Shown here one piece after another: positions 12,863 through 23,880 of a DNA stretch of 64,000 bases; within the stretch, counting starts at the first letter, position 1, and every line of letters begins with the position of its first letter. The notes beneath the pieces are model-generated. The model ran no database searches and was not told the DNA's origin. It saw only the letters and a program-made list of their open reading frames with translations. The stretch is from Dugong dugon (taxonomy: Eukaryota > Chordata > Mammalia > Sirenia > Dugongidae), in contig CM057464.1 in assembly GCA_030035585.1 (NCBI GenBank), positions 80,088,919 to 80,152,918 of the forward strand. Direction: 5' to 3'. The translations under genes were made by a program, and so were the position numbers.

Positions 12863-13295
12863 GTTTATTCATCATGTATGGATATAGGATTTGTTCTTTT
12901 ATGTTGGTTTTTCTTGACTTTTTGACATTAACCATTTATCTCTCCTTCTGTTCCTTAATAATACTGAAATTTCTAAAATTTATTATTAATCAAATTTGGT
13001 CTCTTGCTAAAGAGTATCAAACGTATTTTTAATGATTAATATTTTGTTCAATCTCGTTTAGCAAAATGATGGCACAAGTTTTCAGTGAATATATATATAT
13101 GTAAAATTTTCAGTAAAAAAGGGATTTTTAAATGAAGGTTTAGAGAAGTATCATAGATTGAGTGAGTCTACAGATTATATAACCTCAAATTTGAAAGTAT
13201 TAAAAATAATTTTACACCCATTCTTTTTAATTATCAATAATATTGATATTATTATTACCAAAATTCAAGCAATTGAATATTTCCATTAAATGATA

Positions 13296-13490
13296 GGTTA
13301 TTGGAAAGGGCACCTGGTTTAGAGAAAAGAAGACTAGTGTCTAATATTCATTGTAATTTTTTCCTCTGTCTCTAATTTATTGGAGGGAGATTTAATATAT
13401 TATTTAACCAGGCAGATTTCAAATTCTTCATCTAAAAAATAAGGAGGTTGTCATAGATCATCTCTAAACTTACTTATATCTTTAACACTT
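13296..13490 (+). repeat. MIR-like relic
   Basis: Reads like an eroded MIR: 'aaagggcacctggtttagag...tatttaaccaggcagatttc...cttcatctaaaaaataagga'. Boundaries are approximate. Confidence 0.4.
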
Positions 13491-13548
13491 TATAAGTATA
13501 TGGTCATGCCCCTAGTTTTAAAATTAATAACTAGTACAACATAATGAA

Positions 13549-13968
13549 GCCTGGTGGTGCAACAGTTAAGCGTTTGGCCGCTAACTGAACGGTTGGAGGT
13601 TTGAACCCTTCCAGCGGCTCCTCGGGAGAAAGACCTAGCAACCTGCTCCGTAGAGATTGTTGTTGTGTGACGTCAAGTCTATTTTGACTCATAGCGACCC
13701 CATAGGACAGAGTAGAACTGCCGCCTTAGATTTTCCTAGGCTGTAAGCTTTACAAGCACAGATCGCCTGGTCTTTTCTCCTTTAGAGCAGCTGATGAGTT
13801 CGAACCACCAACCTTTTGGTTTGCAGCCAAGCGCTTAACCATTGCACCATCAGGGCTCCTTCCCATAATGATCAGAGTGCAGAAAACTCTATGGGACAGT
13901 TCTGCTCTGTCAAAAAGGTCCCTATGAGTTGAAAATCAACTTGATGGCATCTAACAACACTTGTAACA
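13549..13968 (+). repeat. AfroSINE split by another AfroSINE
   Basis: The left part (13549-13659) has head AGCCTGGTGGTGCAACAGTT and stops at CCGTAGAGATTG. The right part resumes near 13880 with GCAGAAAACTCTATGGGACA and ends GATGGCATCTAACAACAC, an RTE-style tail. A reverse SINE separates them. Confidence 0.85.
13660..13860 (-). repeat. AfroSINE nested in the preceding SINE
   Basis: Reverse orientation. The tail begins TTGTTGTGTGACGTCAAGTC and the head complement ends CACCATCAGGGCTCC. It carries an extra middle block (CCTAGGCTGTAAGCTTTACA) marking a long subfamily. Confidence 0.88.
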
Positions 13969-14030
13969 TTATTTCCAGAATATAACACACTTTTGTTTAA
14001 AAGAATATTTACTAAACCTTTGTTCCCACA

Positions 14031-14205
14031 GAGCCCTGGTGGCACAGTGGTTAAGAGCTCAGCTGCTAACCAAAATATCAGCAGTTCAAATCCACCAACT
14101 TCTCCTTGGAAACCCTATGGGGCAATTCTACTCTTTTCTATAGGGCCGCTATGAGTTAGAATCAACTCAGCGGCAAACTAGTTTCGTTTTTGTTTTTGTT
14201 TCCTC
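14031..14205 (+). repeat. AfroSINE
   Basis: A complete copy from AGAGCCCTGGTGGCACAGTG to GTTTTTGTTTTTGTTTCC, with recognisable A-box and B-box (CAGTTCAAATCC). Confidence 0.92.
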
Positions 14206-15003
14206 CAGATACTTTTTAAAGCAACTAATAACTTATTTTTGCATCAGTTTTAGAGATGAACAAGTGAGTCTCCATAAATTACACAACTATCAAAGATAGA
14301 ACCAAATATTCTGACAGCAAATCCATGCAATATATAAATACTTCATAGATAAATCCCTTTTATGAGATTTTACATAATGCAAACATTTTACATTTATTAA
14401 CTAGTGGTAAAACAATAGTGAAATTGAATTTAGATATTGAGATAACTCACTTGAGTTTTACAGATGAAATTAATAATTTATATGATCAAAGCACCTAATT
14501 TGGTTGACTAGAAAAGGTCAGTGACCATCTAAGTTTTCACCTTTTCTGGGTTATTACTGGAACATATTTTCCCTAGACTTAGAGCTCATTAAAGATGCAT
14601 AGTCTGAAGTTCTGGCATTGAATACTTATTCTCTGATCCAGAGAACTAGTTTACAACGTTCTTTTTACGTTTTGTTTTTTGAAGCAGATGAAAAAGAATT
14701 CTTGGCCTTTAAAGAACACCAGAGAGCTTTTCAAACAAACACTAATATAATCATTAATAATTAAGCTGTATTGAGAAATCTCATGTATTTAAAATTCTCA
14801 AGACCAAGTTTGGCTTAAGAATATAAAGGGAATTTCATTGTTTTTTAATAATAATTGGTGAAAAGACAATATTCATTATGCCTCCTGTCTCTGAATCAAA
14901 TACTGATATCTGAGAAAATTTGTGAAATTGCTTTACATGCTTTATAAATCATTTTTGTAATTAATTCATTTATTTAGCCAGTATGATCGAGTATTTTTTA
15001 TGC
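14206..15003. other. AT-rich sequence without a recognised feature
   Basis: No repeat or exon can be supported. Confidence 0.4.
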
Positions 15004-15166
15004 ACTATGCAGCGGTACAGTGGTTAACAGTTCAGCTGCTAAACAAAAGATTGGCAATTCAAATCCACCAGCCACTCCTTGGAAACCCTGCTGGACAGTC
15101 TATTCTGTCCTACAGTGTTGCTATGAGTCAGAATCGACTCAGTGTCAATGGGTTTGGTTTGTGGTT
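15004..15166 (+). repeat. AfroSINE
   Basis: Slightly 5'-altered copy (GCAGCGGTACAGTGGTTAAC) with a complete tail GAGTCAGAATCGACTCAG and a TTTGGTTTGTGG end. Confidence 0.9.
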
Positions 15167-15177
15167 TATTATCTACT

Positions 15178-15330
15178 ATGGAGTCTCTGGGTGTTGTAGA
15201 TAGTCAATATACTTGGCTGTTAACTAAAATGTAAAGGTTAGAGTCTACTCAGTGGTGCCACAGAAGAAAGGTCTGGTGATCTATTTTAGAAATATCCACC
15301 CTTGAAAACCTTCTGGATCACAGTACTAAT
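15178..15330 (+). repeat. AfroSINE, long-middle variant, 3'-truncated
   Basis: Lies 11 bp after the previous SINE in the same orientation. Head GGAGTCTCTGGGTGTTGTAG, middle AGAAAGGTCTGGTGATCTAT. It stops before the GACTCGACGG tail. Confidence 0.8.
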
Positions 15331-15379
15331 CTGAAGTTTAATTCAAAGTATAAAAAATAATGTGTTTATTGCCATTCAT

Positions 15380-15600
15380 TTAATTTAATCATTTAATATG
15401 TATTAAATAAGTACCAGCTGAGTACTTCCTAGGCATCAAACATGCTACATATTACATACATAAATAAATATAACACTTGGTATCCCTTTTTAAGGAACTC
15501 ACTGCTAAGTGAAAAGAGAGTCAAGTAAGAAAATAAATATAATGCAATATAATAAGTACAATATTGGGGAAAATGAGTGAATATCTTGGTAGTATAATAC
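15380..15600 (+). repeat. Ancient repeat relic
   Basis: Shares the 'attaaataagtaccagctgagtacttcctaggca...' plan with the relics at 8330 and 28720. Family not named. Confidence 0.35.
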
Positions 15601-15788
15601 AGTAAGAGCTAGAAGAAACAGGAGGTATAATAAAAAGTTGTTTAAATGGTGATAAGTGAAATAATTTTCAGGTAATTTAGTGAACAAATTATTTCTAAAA
15701 TAACAGAATTTTTGAAAAGATTGCATAGAATGTTGTAATCAAAACATTGCATGGAAACAGATTGCATGTAATAGTTACCTCAAAAGAA

Positions 15789-15920
15789 TGGAATCCTATT
15801 GCTGTCGAGTCTATTCCAACTCATAGTGACCCTATAGAACAGAGTAGAACTGGTACGACTGGTGGATTTGACTGCTGACCTTTTGGTTAGCAACAGAGCT
15901 CTTAACCACTGCACCAGAGG
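15789..15920 (-). repeat. AfroSINE with internal deletion
   Basis: ATTGCTGTCGAGTCTATTCC begins the tail. The middle GGTTTCCAAGGAGTGGC block is deleted and the head complement ends CTTAACCACTGCACCAGAG. Confidence 0.88.
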
Positions 15921-16320
15921 AAGGATAAAATAACATTTTTTAAACTTTATATATCTTAGTAGTCCTTATTTTTTACTTCATTATGAACTTTTAAAATTGA
16001 AATGATATAAAAGAGCTTGGTTTTTTTTGGCAATTTGATAAAATGGCAAGGTAATAATAGAATAACAATTTAATGGATTAAATAAGATGAAATGTATTTA
16101 CAAAGACCTACAGTAAACATCACACTTTGTGGTAAAATTTTAGAAGCATTCTCTTTAAAGTACAAAATAAGACAAGATGTTAGTTTCAAAGCCCATATTC
16201 AATATTGGCATGTTTATTTTCCAGGGTTCTCAACAATACAGCGTAGTAAGGAAAACAAAAAAAAGCTATAAGAATAGGGTAGAAATAATCAATATAGTCG
16301 TTATTTGTGGATGATACGGT

Positions 16321-16358
16321 GTCTTAGGCTGGTTCTCTAGAGAAGCAAAATCAGTGAA

Positions 16359-16401
<43 letters not shown>

Positions 16402-17000
16402 GAGAGACAGAGAGAGATTTATATTAAGGAAACGGCTCACATAGTCATAGAGAGAGAGATATTTATATCAAGGAAATTGCACACATGGTTGTAGGGGCTG
16501 GAAAATCCCAAGTCCATGAGTCAGGCTGGAGGTTTCTCCTGACTCATGTAGCTGCAGGGGCTGGCTAACCCAAGATCAGCAGGTCAGACAGCAGGCCGCT
16601 GGCTCACAGGCTGCAGGCGCCAACAAATCCCAACATTAACATGTAAGACAGCAGTCCGCTGGCTCACAGACTGCAGAGACTGATGAATCCCAAGATTGGC
16701 AGGTAAGCTGCTAGCTCCAGGGGTCAAATGAGGAGCCAGCTGTAGGATCCAGAGTGAGCAAAAGCCAGCAAACTTTGCCAGAAGGTCTGCATATATTGGA
16801 TGCAAGCTATAGCCCTAAGAAAACTCCCTTTCAATTGATAGGCTGCTCATAGCAGATCTTATTATGGAGATGATTACATTATATCAGATTTCATTATGGA
16901 GGTGATTACATCATTACATAGCTGCCAAACTACATAGTAACTACCAAACCACTGAGAATCATGGCCCAGCCAATTTGACACACAACCTTAACCATCATTT
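16321..17000 (+). repeat. Unnamed ~0.65-kb interspersed repeat, copy 1
   Basis: Begins TCTTAGGCTGGTTCTCTAGA and ends CAATTTGACACACAACCTTA. It aligns by eye over its whole length with 39797-40350. It contains an (AT)n run at about 16359-16396, a GA-rich run, and three tandem units of 59-60 bp (from 16551, 16610 and 16670). No coding capacity. I recall similar sequences in many placental genomes but will not assign a name. Confidence 0.75.
16359..16396. repeat. (AT)n microsatellite
   Basis: Nearly perfect alternating AT run inside the preceding repeat, followed by a GA-rich stretch. Confidence 0.95.
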
Positions 17001-17144
17001 ATGGTACCTAGAAAAAGCACAAAACCACCACAAAAAGGTTAAAACTAAAAATAGTTGGGAAGTTTAAAAGGAAAAGAAATTCTAATCAGAAAGAAAATGT
17101 AATTTACAAAAGAAGACATTCTACATAGCAAGAAAAAAATAAAA

Positions 17145-18215
17145 TGGACTGACTTCTCCTTCTAGCCTGATGGAGTAACAGAAAAGAGATTCACCCTTCT
17201 GCCCTGAACAACTAGAAGACTGGATAATACATGTGAAACAAGGGCTTTCAGGCACTGAAGACAAGGTACACATGACAGTGATCCCTTTGATTACCCCATC
17301 ATGCTACCTGGAGAGTCTCTGGACTGTAGCATAGGTTGTGGGACCACAAACAGACCATGGCATTATTCATTAGTTGAGAGACAGAGCTGAGTATTCAGGG
17401 AGGCCAGGGTGGCTAGAATTTCCTGGGCAGAAATAGAGAAAAGAGAGCTGCACAGAGACAACTGCAGAAATCTATAGCGGGTTGCCTTCAAGTCATCACC
17501 TGAGTACTGATCAGCATAATTACGGACAAAAAGCTGATGTTGGGAAAGAACCACCAGAAAAGAATAGTCCAGCAATTTATGGACATCATAGAGTTCTGGG
17601 AATAGTTCAAGTTCCCAAAAGCTAAAGTACAGAAGCCTCACAATACACAGGGAACTGGTTTAAATAATCAATAGTAGTGAGGGAAAATTAGCTCTAAATA
17701 AAAAGCTGCTCTGGTCCTGCTTAACAAACTTCAAAGCAAGTCTCAAAAGGGTTAAACTGTTTCCAAGTCTCTGAACTGTATCTCAGAAAGCAAACTTAAA
17801 AATATTTAAAGAAAGAGAAAGAAATCCAACATCAAAGAAGATTACATTCACAATGTCTGTCATCCAATAAAAATTTCAAGGAGTGCAAAGAAGCAGGAAA
17901 ACAAAACAAAGCAACGTAGGGGGAGAGAATCAATCAATAGAAACAGACACAGAAATGAAGCAGAAGGTAGCACAGTTATAAATGTGTTCCTTATGTTCAA
18001 GAGGGTGGAGAAAAGACAGCATTTTACAGATACACACAAAATACTAAAGTTCCTTCAAGAATTAAGCTGACTAGCTCTTTACTGTTAAAAAAATTGAATT
18101 TGTAGTTAAAAATTTTCCTACCAAAAACAAACAAACAAAAACTCCAGGCCCAGATGGCTTCACTGGTGAATTCTACCAAATATTTAATAAAGAATGAATA
18201 CTCATTTGTGATTTA
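17145..18215 (+). repeat. Old L1M 5' region joined to a short ORF2 piece
   Basis: ATGGACTGACTTCTCCTTCT and the later block GAATCAATCAATAGAAACAG match the 5' part of ancient L1M elements. At about 18145-18195 the sequence jumps to the ORF2 motif [13 protein letters not shown], implying a large internal deletion. No open frame survives. Confidence 0.65.
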
Positions 18216-18457
18216 AAAAGAAAAAAGAATCTTCCATGTCTTTACTTTTTAATCACTCTTGAATGTGTTCTGGTCTGTATTTGATACAGTTTGCAGATAT
18301 AAGTATTGTTGGAGTCCCTGAAAACCTCCAGGTCAATGAAACCTGAAGCCTATGTTTCATTGCTGTCTTAACAAAACTTTCAGCTACCAGGTCTTGCAGT
18401 CCATTCTCTTTTTCTTAAAATGTTCTCTTTCCTTTCCTTCCTTGGCACTACACTCAC

Positions 18458-18836
18458 TGTTATGGATTGAATTGTGTCCCCCAAAAATATATGTTGGTGT
18501 CCTGACCCCTATACCTGTGTATGTAATTCTATTTGGAAATAGAATTGTCTTTGTTATATTAATGAGGCCATACCAGTATAGGGTGTATCCTACACCTAAT
18601 CACTTCTGAGGGAAATAAGGAACAGATTAGACACAGAATTGAGCATGTACTGAGGAAAACAGACTCTGTGTGAAGATCCCCAAGGAACCAAGAAATGCCT
18701 GGGCTACAGAAGCTAAGACTCTTTCCCTAGAGTTAGTTCCCAGAATTAGGACTTCCAGCCTTCTGAACTGTGAAAAAATAAATTTCTGTCTTTTAAAGGC
18801 ACCCACTTGTGGTATTTCTGTTACAAAACTAAGACA
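18458..18836 (+). repeat. MaLR/ERVL-type solo LTR
   Basis: Starts TGTTATGGATTGAATTGTGT and ends AACTAAGACA, so it has TG...CA ends. It has the typical 3' region CTTCTGAACTGTGAAAAAAT-AAATTTCTG with an AATAAA. Overall it resembles MST/MLT-class LTRs. A partial copy is at 41330-41481. No internal region lies next to it. Confidence 0.7.
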
Positions 18837-18839
18837 CTC

Positions 18840-19222
18840 ATTGAATTTCCCATCTCTCTGGAGGCTGCTTATTGATCTCCTTTGCGGGTTCTTCTTCCTT
18901 CACTAGCTCTATCTTTGCTAGGCCCGTCCCTCAGCCATATGAGAACCAAAGTCGTATTTTCTGTGCTTTCCATCTTCAGCAATTCTCATGCATGAGTTTT
19001 TCCTAGTCAAATCTAACAGTTTTAATCAGAGCTTCTAATATTTATTCAGATTCCAAAGCTTTTGACTACAGTAGCAATAACAAATAAGGGACTCTCCTGC
19101 ACCGGCACAAAAGTTATCCAGGATTGAGGTAGGAGCAGCAAAAAGATTTCCTCAGGATTGTCAATTTAATTCAAAATCCCTTGTTGAATGCTGATTTTGG
19201 TTCACTGTGTGGGGGCTATGGA
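18840..19222. other. No recognised feature
   Basis: Unique-looking sequence. Nothing can be supported. Confidence 0.4.
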
Positions 19223-19263
19223 GGAATATAGAGATGAGAAAAATAGTTTTAAGGGATATCAAT

Positions 19264-19398
19264 CCAAAACTCATTGCCATAGAGTCAATTCAGTCAGACT
19301 CATAGCAACCCTGTAAGGACAGAGTAGAACTGCCGCATAGTGTTTACAAGGCTGTAAATCCTTAGGGAAACAGACTGTCACATCTTCCTCCCGTGGGG
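19264..19398 (-). repeat. 5'-truncated AfroSINE flanked by ~41-bp direct repeats
   Basis: The tail CATTGCCATAGAGTCAATTC runs to CAGACTGTCACATCTTCCTC, lacking the tRNA-like head. Flanking copies of 'atatagagatgag...agtttt...atcaat' lie at 19223-19263 and 19399-19439. Confidence 0.85.
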
Positions 19399-19439
19399 GG
19401 AGTATAGAGATGAGAAAAAAAGTTTTCAGGAAAATCAAT

Positions 19440-20870
19440 AATATGTGCAAATAATTATTACAGATGATGTATAGAGAGATATAGCTCTAAAAATATGGAG
19501 ATTAATTCTACTGAGGGTAAGAGAATGAGAAGCACTTAGAAAGTTTCCTTGGAGGAATAAAATTTTGACATAGGCTTTAAAACAAAATAAGTCTTCCATA
19601 GGATTTGGGGTTGAAAATCATTTTAAAATTCAGAAAACTCTTTGAACAAAACTTAAAGTATGATTTTTAGGAAAATAACTGGCTTATGATGGAAAATCTT
19701 TCTTTTGTGCATATACAGACAATTGTTACTGATTGTTTTTTAAGCAAAAGTAAATTTTCTTTGGAAGTGTATAGAAAAATCACAAAGTACATAGATCCAG
19801 AAGAGCGAGCAATGAATAAGAAAATGAATGTTGAAGTGTGATCAAAACAAAACAAAAGAAACACAATAAAAACCACAAATAGGCACTATAATATCCTTTG
19901 TGTATTTTATAAATCAAATGACTTTTATATTGTTTTCAATTGCATTCCATTTCTGAAAAAAAAAAATCTAGCTGTACATATTTTATTTTATGAAAAAAAT
20001 GAATTTAAATTTCCATTTATCATACTAGCTCCAGAGATCATTTAGTCACATTCTTGTTTATTAGTTTATGTCACAAATATTTGTAATTATTTAGATCATT
20101 TGTCTAAAGTTCATTATGTACATGAATGAGTGAGACTTTATATTTGAACCTTATATTTTTAACCACAATGAATGTTCAAGTGTTGGAAGTAATAACTTTT
20201 AGGAGATAACTTAGCACTCTTCTTGACACCGATATCAGAGACATAAAGTGTGGGCACTTTTATGGATTAAAAATGATGTTACATACTTTGAGTTATTTGC
20301 TTAATAGTGATTAAAGAAATCAATCAAAATTTTGCCTCATCATTGTAATATTTTATATACTACTTGTTACAAAATAGTTCCAACTGACTTGATGTCAATT
20401 ATTTTTAAACTGAAAATAAAAGATCATGTAAAGACTGTTTTTCAGTATGCATGCATACACTTTATGTGCCATTGCTTGGATTTCCAGCTCAAGATACTTG
20501 GTTACTATAGAAACAATTTCTAAGGAAACAGGAAAAAGAAGCATGGGTATTTCTGTTGCTGGCTATGTAGCAAAAAGAAATTAATAGCAAACAAATAGTA
20601 TTACTTCTCTTCAATATAGGTGATCAAAAATTACATTTTAAAATAAATGAACTGAAGAATAAATACTACCAGTTTCATGCTGGAAACTGTATAAATAGAT
20701 GAAATTATTTTTTAATTTTCATTTTTATCTAATTAAATACTAACAAAATGAATGGATAACCATATAAGTAGATGCATTGGAAAAAATTAACATTTTATTT
20801 TCATTTGCTACATCTCCAAAACTAGAATGGGTTAAAAAATTCCAGTTGGAAACTGGTTAAAATATAACAA
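19440..20870. other. AT-rich sequence without a recognised feature
   Basis: No repeat, exon or RNA gene is supported. Confidence 0.4.
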
Positions 20871-20899
20871 TTTTATAAGGTAGGAAACTGTCCTTAGAA

Positions 20900-21050
20900 G
20901 TTTATAGTCAGAGAAAATCTTATGTAGTCCTTCACTTTATCAAGTGAAGAAGCTAAGGATAAGTGACTTGTACATAATCTCACCGCAATTTAAGGGGAAC
21001 TGGATTAGTATTCAATTCCCAAAACTAAATCCAGCTTCTTCCACCACAAA
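20900..21050 (-). repeat. MIR-like relic
   Basis: 'atcaagtgaagaagctaaggataagtgacttgtacataatctcac' resembles the MIR core in reverse orientation. Heavily decayed. Confidence 0.35.
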
Positions 21051-22507
21051 GTTTACCTCAAAAATAAGCTTTTAGGAGGTAGCACCAAGATGATGGAGTA
21101 GACAGATGCTTCTGGTGGACCCTCTTACAACAAAGACCCAAAAAAAAACAAGTGAATCGATTATATATGACAGTCTAGGAGCCCTGAACATCAAAGGCAA
21201 AGTTGAGGAACCAGACTGAGTGGCAGCGGGAGGGAGAAAGGGCTCAGAAGCAGCGAGGAGTTGCCAGACCTGACCCGGCAAGAGCCTGAGCCCTTCAGGC
21301 CTGATCAGCTCATGGGTGAGTGGTGAGGCAGGCAAGCAGTGGTGCTTGGGAGGCATACTCTGCACCAGGAGAGACCCAGTGGTAGAGAGTCTACTTGGCT
21401 ACACAGAACCAGTGAGAAGCAGCCCTAGATCGGCAGAAGATAAGTACTTGCATCCAGCCTACCATGCGGATCAAAAACACTCACCTTACGGAAAAACCTC
21501 TCTCCCATCTACCTCCCCACTCCCTGCTCTGCACTGGGTCCCGGACAGCCTTCAGCAACTGCAGAGTCAGCTGGGCTGGAAGTAGGATCAGTCACACACC
21601 CTGAGCCATTTCTCCCAGCCTTGGAGAGTGAACAAATTAACAAATGGGAAAAAAAATAAACTGCCGGCTCCCCTAAGCCAGGAAATCAGGATAGGCACAT
21701 CTCCCTTGCCTATGCACAGGCATAAGGGATCCAAGGACCTTGAGTGCCTTTCCCCCTGCATAGACTTGTGTGGGCCCATTTCAACAGTGTAGGTCCTCAT
21801 TACCGCAGTACAACAGGGTATATACCTGAAGTCTAACTTCAACTGTTTCAGCTGTGAAGTGGTAGGTTTGTGACATTTAACACTGCTCTGTCCATTAAGC
21901 AGGGTCTTCACCTACCCACATCAGGGACCTGAGGACTGGTGGCTCCACCCACACCACCTAGCCACCTGCAATAGGAGCCCAAGAATAAGAGATGCCCCCC
22001 AGTCCTTACAGCCAACAGCACTGGGTGCTCATAGTCTGGCTGTAAAACCCACCCAGCTATGTGCTCTAGGGAACAGAGGGAGATATGCCTTCCTCCTGGA
22101 AACTTGGGGGTGGCCGTCAGCCCCCTGACTTGCTCAGAGTGTGTCCCCCTGCTGCAGCCAGATGCCTGTGCCTATACCAATCACTTATGCCTTTCTAGGA
22201 ATGTAGGTGAGAGTCTACACCACACACTTGGTGGCTATCTATCTGGGCACCTGAGCTGAATCCATACAGGAGGAGTGGGTGGACTCTTGAGCTCACATAC
22301 CTAGTAACAGATCTAAACAACTGGTTACAGGATATTAGAGCTTCAAAAGTGCCAATAATCAAAATAGCTCATATGAACAGCCTATTTGGGTATATCAAAA
22401 CAAAACAAGAAACAACAGAAAGCAAACATAAAATAAATAAATATAATAATATATTGATGGCTTGAAGACAACAGTCAATATCAAATCACATAAAGAGGCA
22501 GTCCATG

Positions 22508-23509
22508 ATGGCTTCAGAAAGCTCCCACAATAAAGAAACTAGAAATTTTCCAGAGGAGGAAAATTTCTTGAAACTGATTAATATACAGAACTCTTCGAGA
22601 GATTAGGAAGGAAATTAACAAAACACAAAATATGCAATACAGGAAATTAAAAAGATTAAAGAAGAGCATGATGACAAATTTAACAAGTTGAAAGAATCCA
22701 TAGAGAGACAGCAATCAGAAATCCAGAAGATTAACAATAAAATGTCAGAATTAGAGAACTCAATAGAAAGTAATAGGAGAAGAATTGAGGCAATGGAAGT
22801 CAGAATTAGCAAGACTGAAGATAAAGCACTTGTCATCAACTTATTTGAGGAAAAATCAGATAAAAGGATTTAAAAAAATAAAGAAACCCTAAGAATTATG
22901 TGGGATTCTATCAAGATGAATAACCTATGAGTGACTGGAGTACCAGAACAGGAGGGGATAACAGAAAATATAGAGAGAATTGTTCAAGATTTGTTGGCAG
23001 AAAACTTCCCTGATACCGTGAAAGATGAGAAGTTATCTATCCAAGATGCTCACTGAACCCCACATAAGGTAGATCTCAAAAGAAAGTCACCAAGACATAA
23101 TATAATCAAACTTGCCAAAACCAAAGATAAAGAGAGAATTTTAAGAGTGGCTAGGAATAAACAAAAAGTCATCTACAAAGGACAGTCAGTAAGAATAAAC
23201 TTGGACTACTCAGCAGAAACCATGCAGGCAAGAAGGTAATGGGATGACATATATAAAGCCTTGAAGGAAAAAAATTGCCAGCCAAGAATTATATATCCAG
23301 CAAAACTGTCTCTCAAATATGCTGGCAAAATTAGGGCATTTCCAGATAAACAGAAGTTTAGGGAATTTGCAAAAAACCAAACAAAAATTACAAGAAATAC
23401 TAAAGGGACTCCTCCAGTTAGAAAATCGATAACATCAGATAACAAACCAAGACTAGAACACAGGACAAAACAACCAGCTATCAACCTAGATAGTGAAGTA
23501 CAAAAATAA
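22508..23509 (+). pseudogene. L1 ORF1 remnant
   Basis: The start MASESSHNKETRNF at 22508 is followed by a broken frame. 22688-22873 is a coiled-coil stretch (heptad-like MKESIERQQSEIQKINNKM). The RNA-binding and C-terminal part resumes with SAETMQARR at about 23212-23238, and 23261-23509 is open (QPRIIYPAKLSLKYAGKIRA). ORF1p is the L1 RNA chaperone. This copy cannot make it because of stops, for example near 22610, 22930 and 23238. Confidence 0.85.
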
Positions 23510-23880
23510 ACCAAAGTTAAACCACTGAAAATAGTGAAAGAGATGTCAATATGTAAAAGATGATAACCTTAAAACAAAAAAGAGGGACTTAAAAAATATA
23601 GGCATAGATTTTTTTATATGTAGAGGAAGTCAAGGAGATATAAAGAAATAAAAGACCGGTATAAATTTAGAAAAATAGGGGTAAATATTAAGGTAACCAC
23701 AAAGTAAACTAACAATCCTACAAGTCAAAATAAAAAACTAGAAAAATATAAAGCCTCAGCAAATATAAAATAAACAACAATGAAAAAGATGAAAAGAAAA
23801 TACATAAAGAAAAATCACTCAGCACAGAAAATTAAGTGGAACAAAGAAAGCGTGAACAACATACAAAACAAGACATCAAA

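Noticed and set aside
14031-14110. tRNA-like A-box and B-box segments, here and in the other SINEs
   Set aside because: These are SINE heads without a folded cloverleaf or a free 3' end, not tRNA genes.
16551-16720. Regular 60-bp repeats considered as a CRISPR-like array
   Set aside because: Only three diverged units with no unique spacers. They are internal minisatellite units of an interspersed repeat in a mammalian genome.
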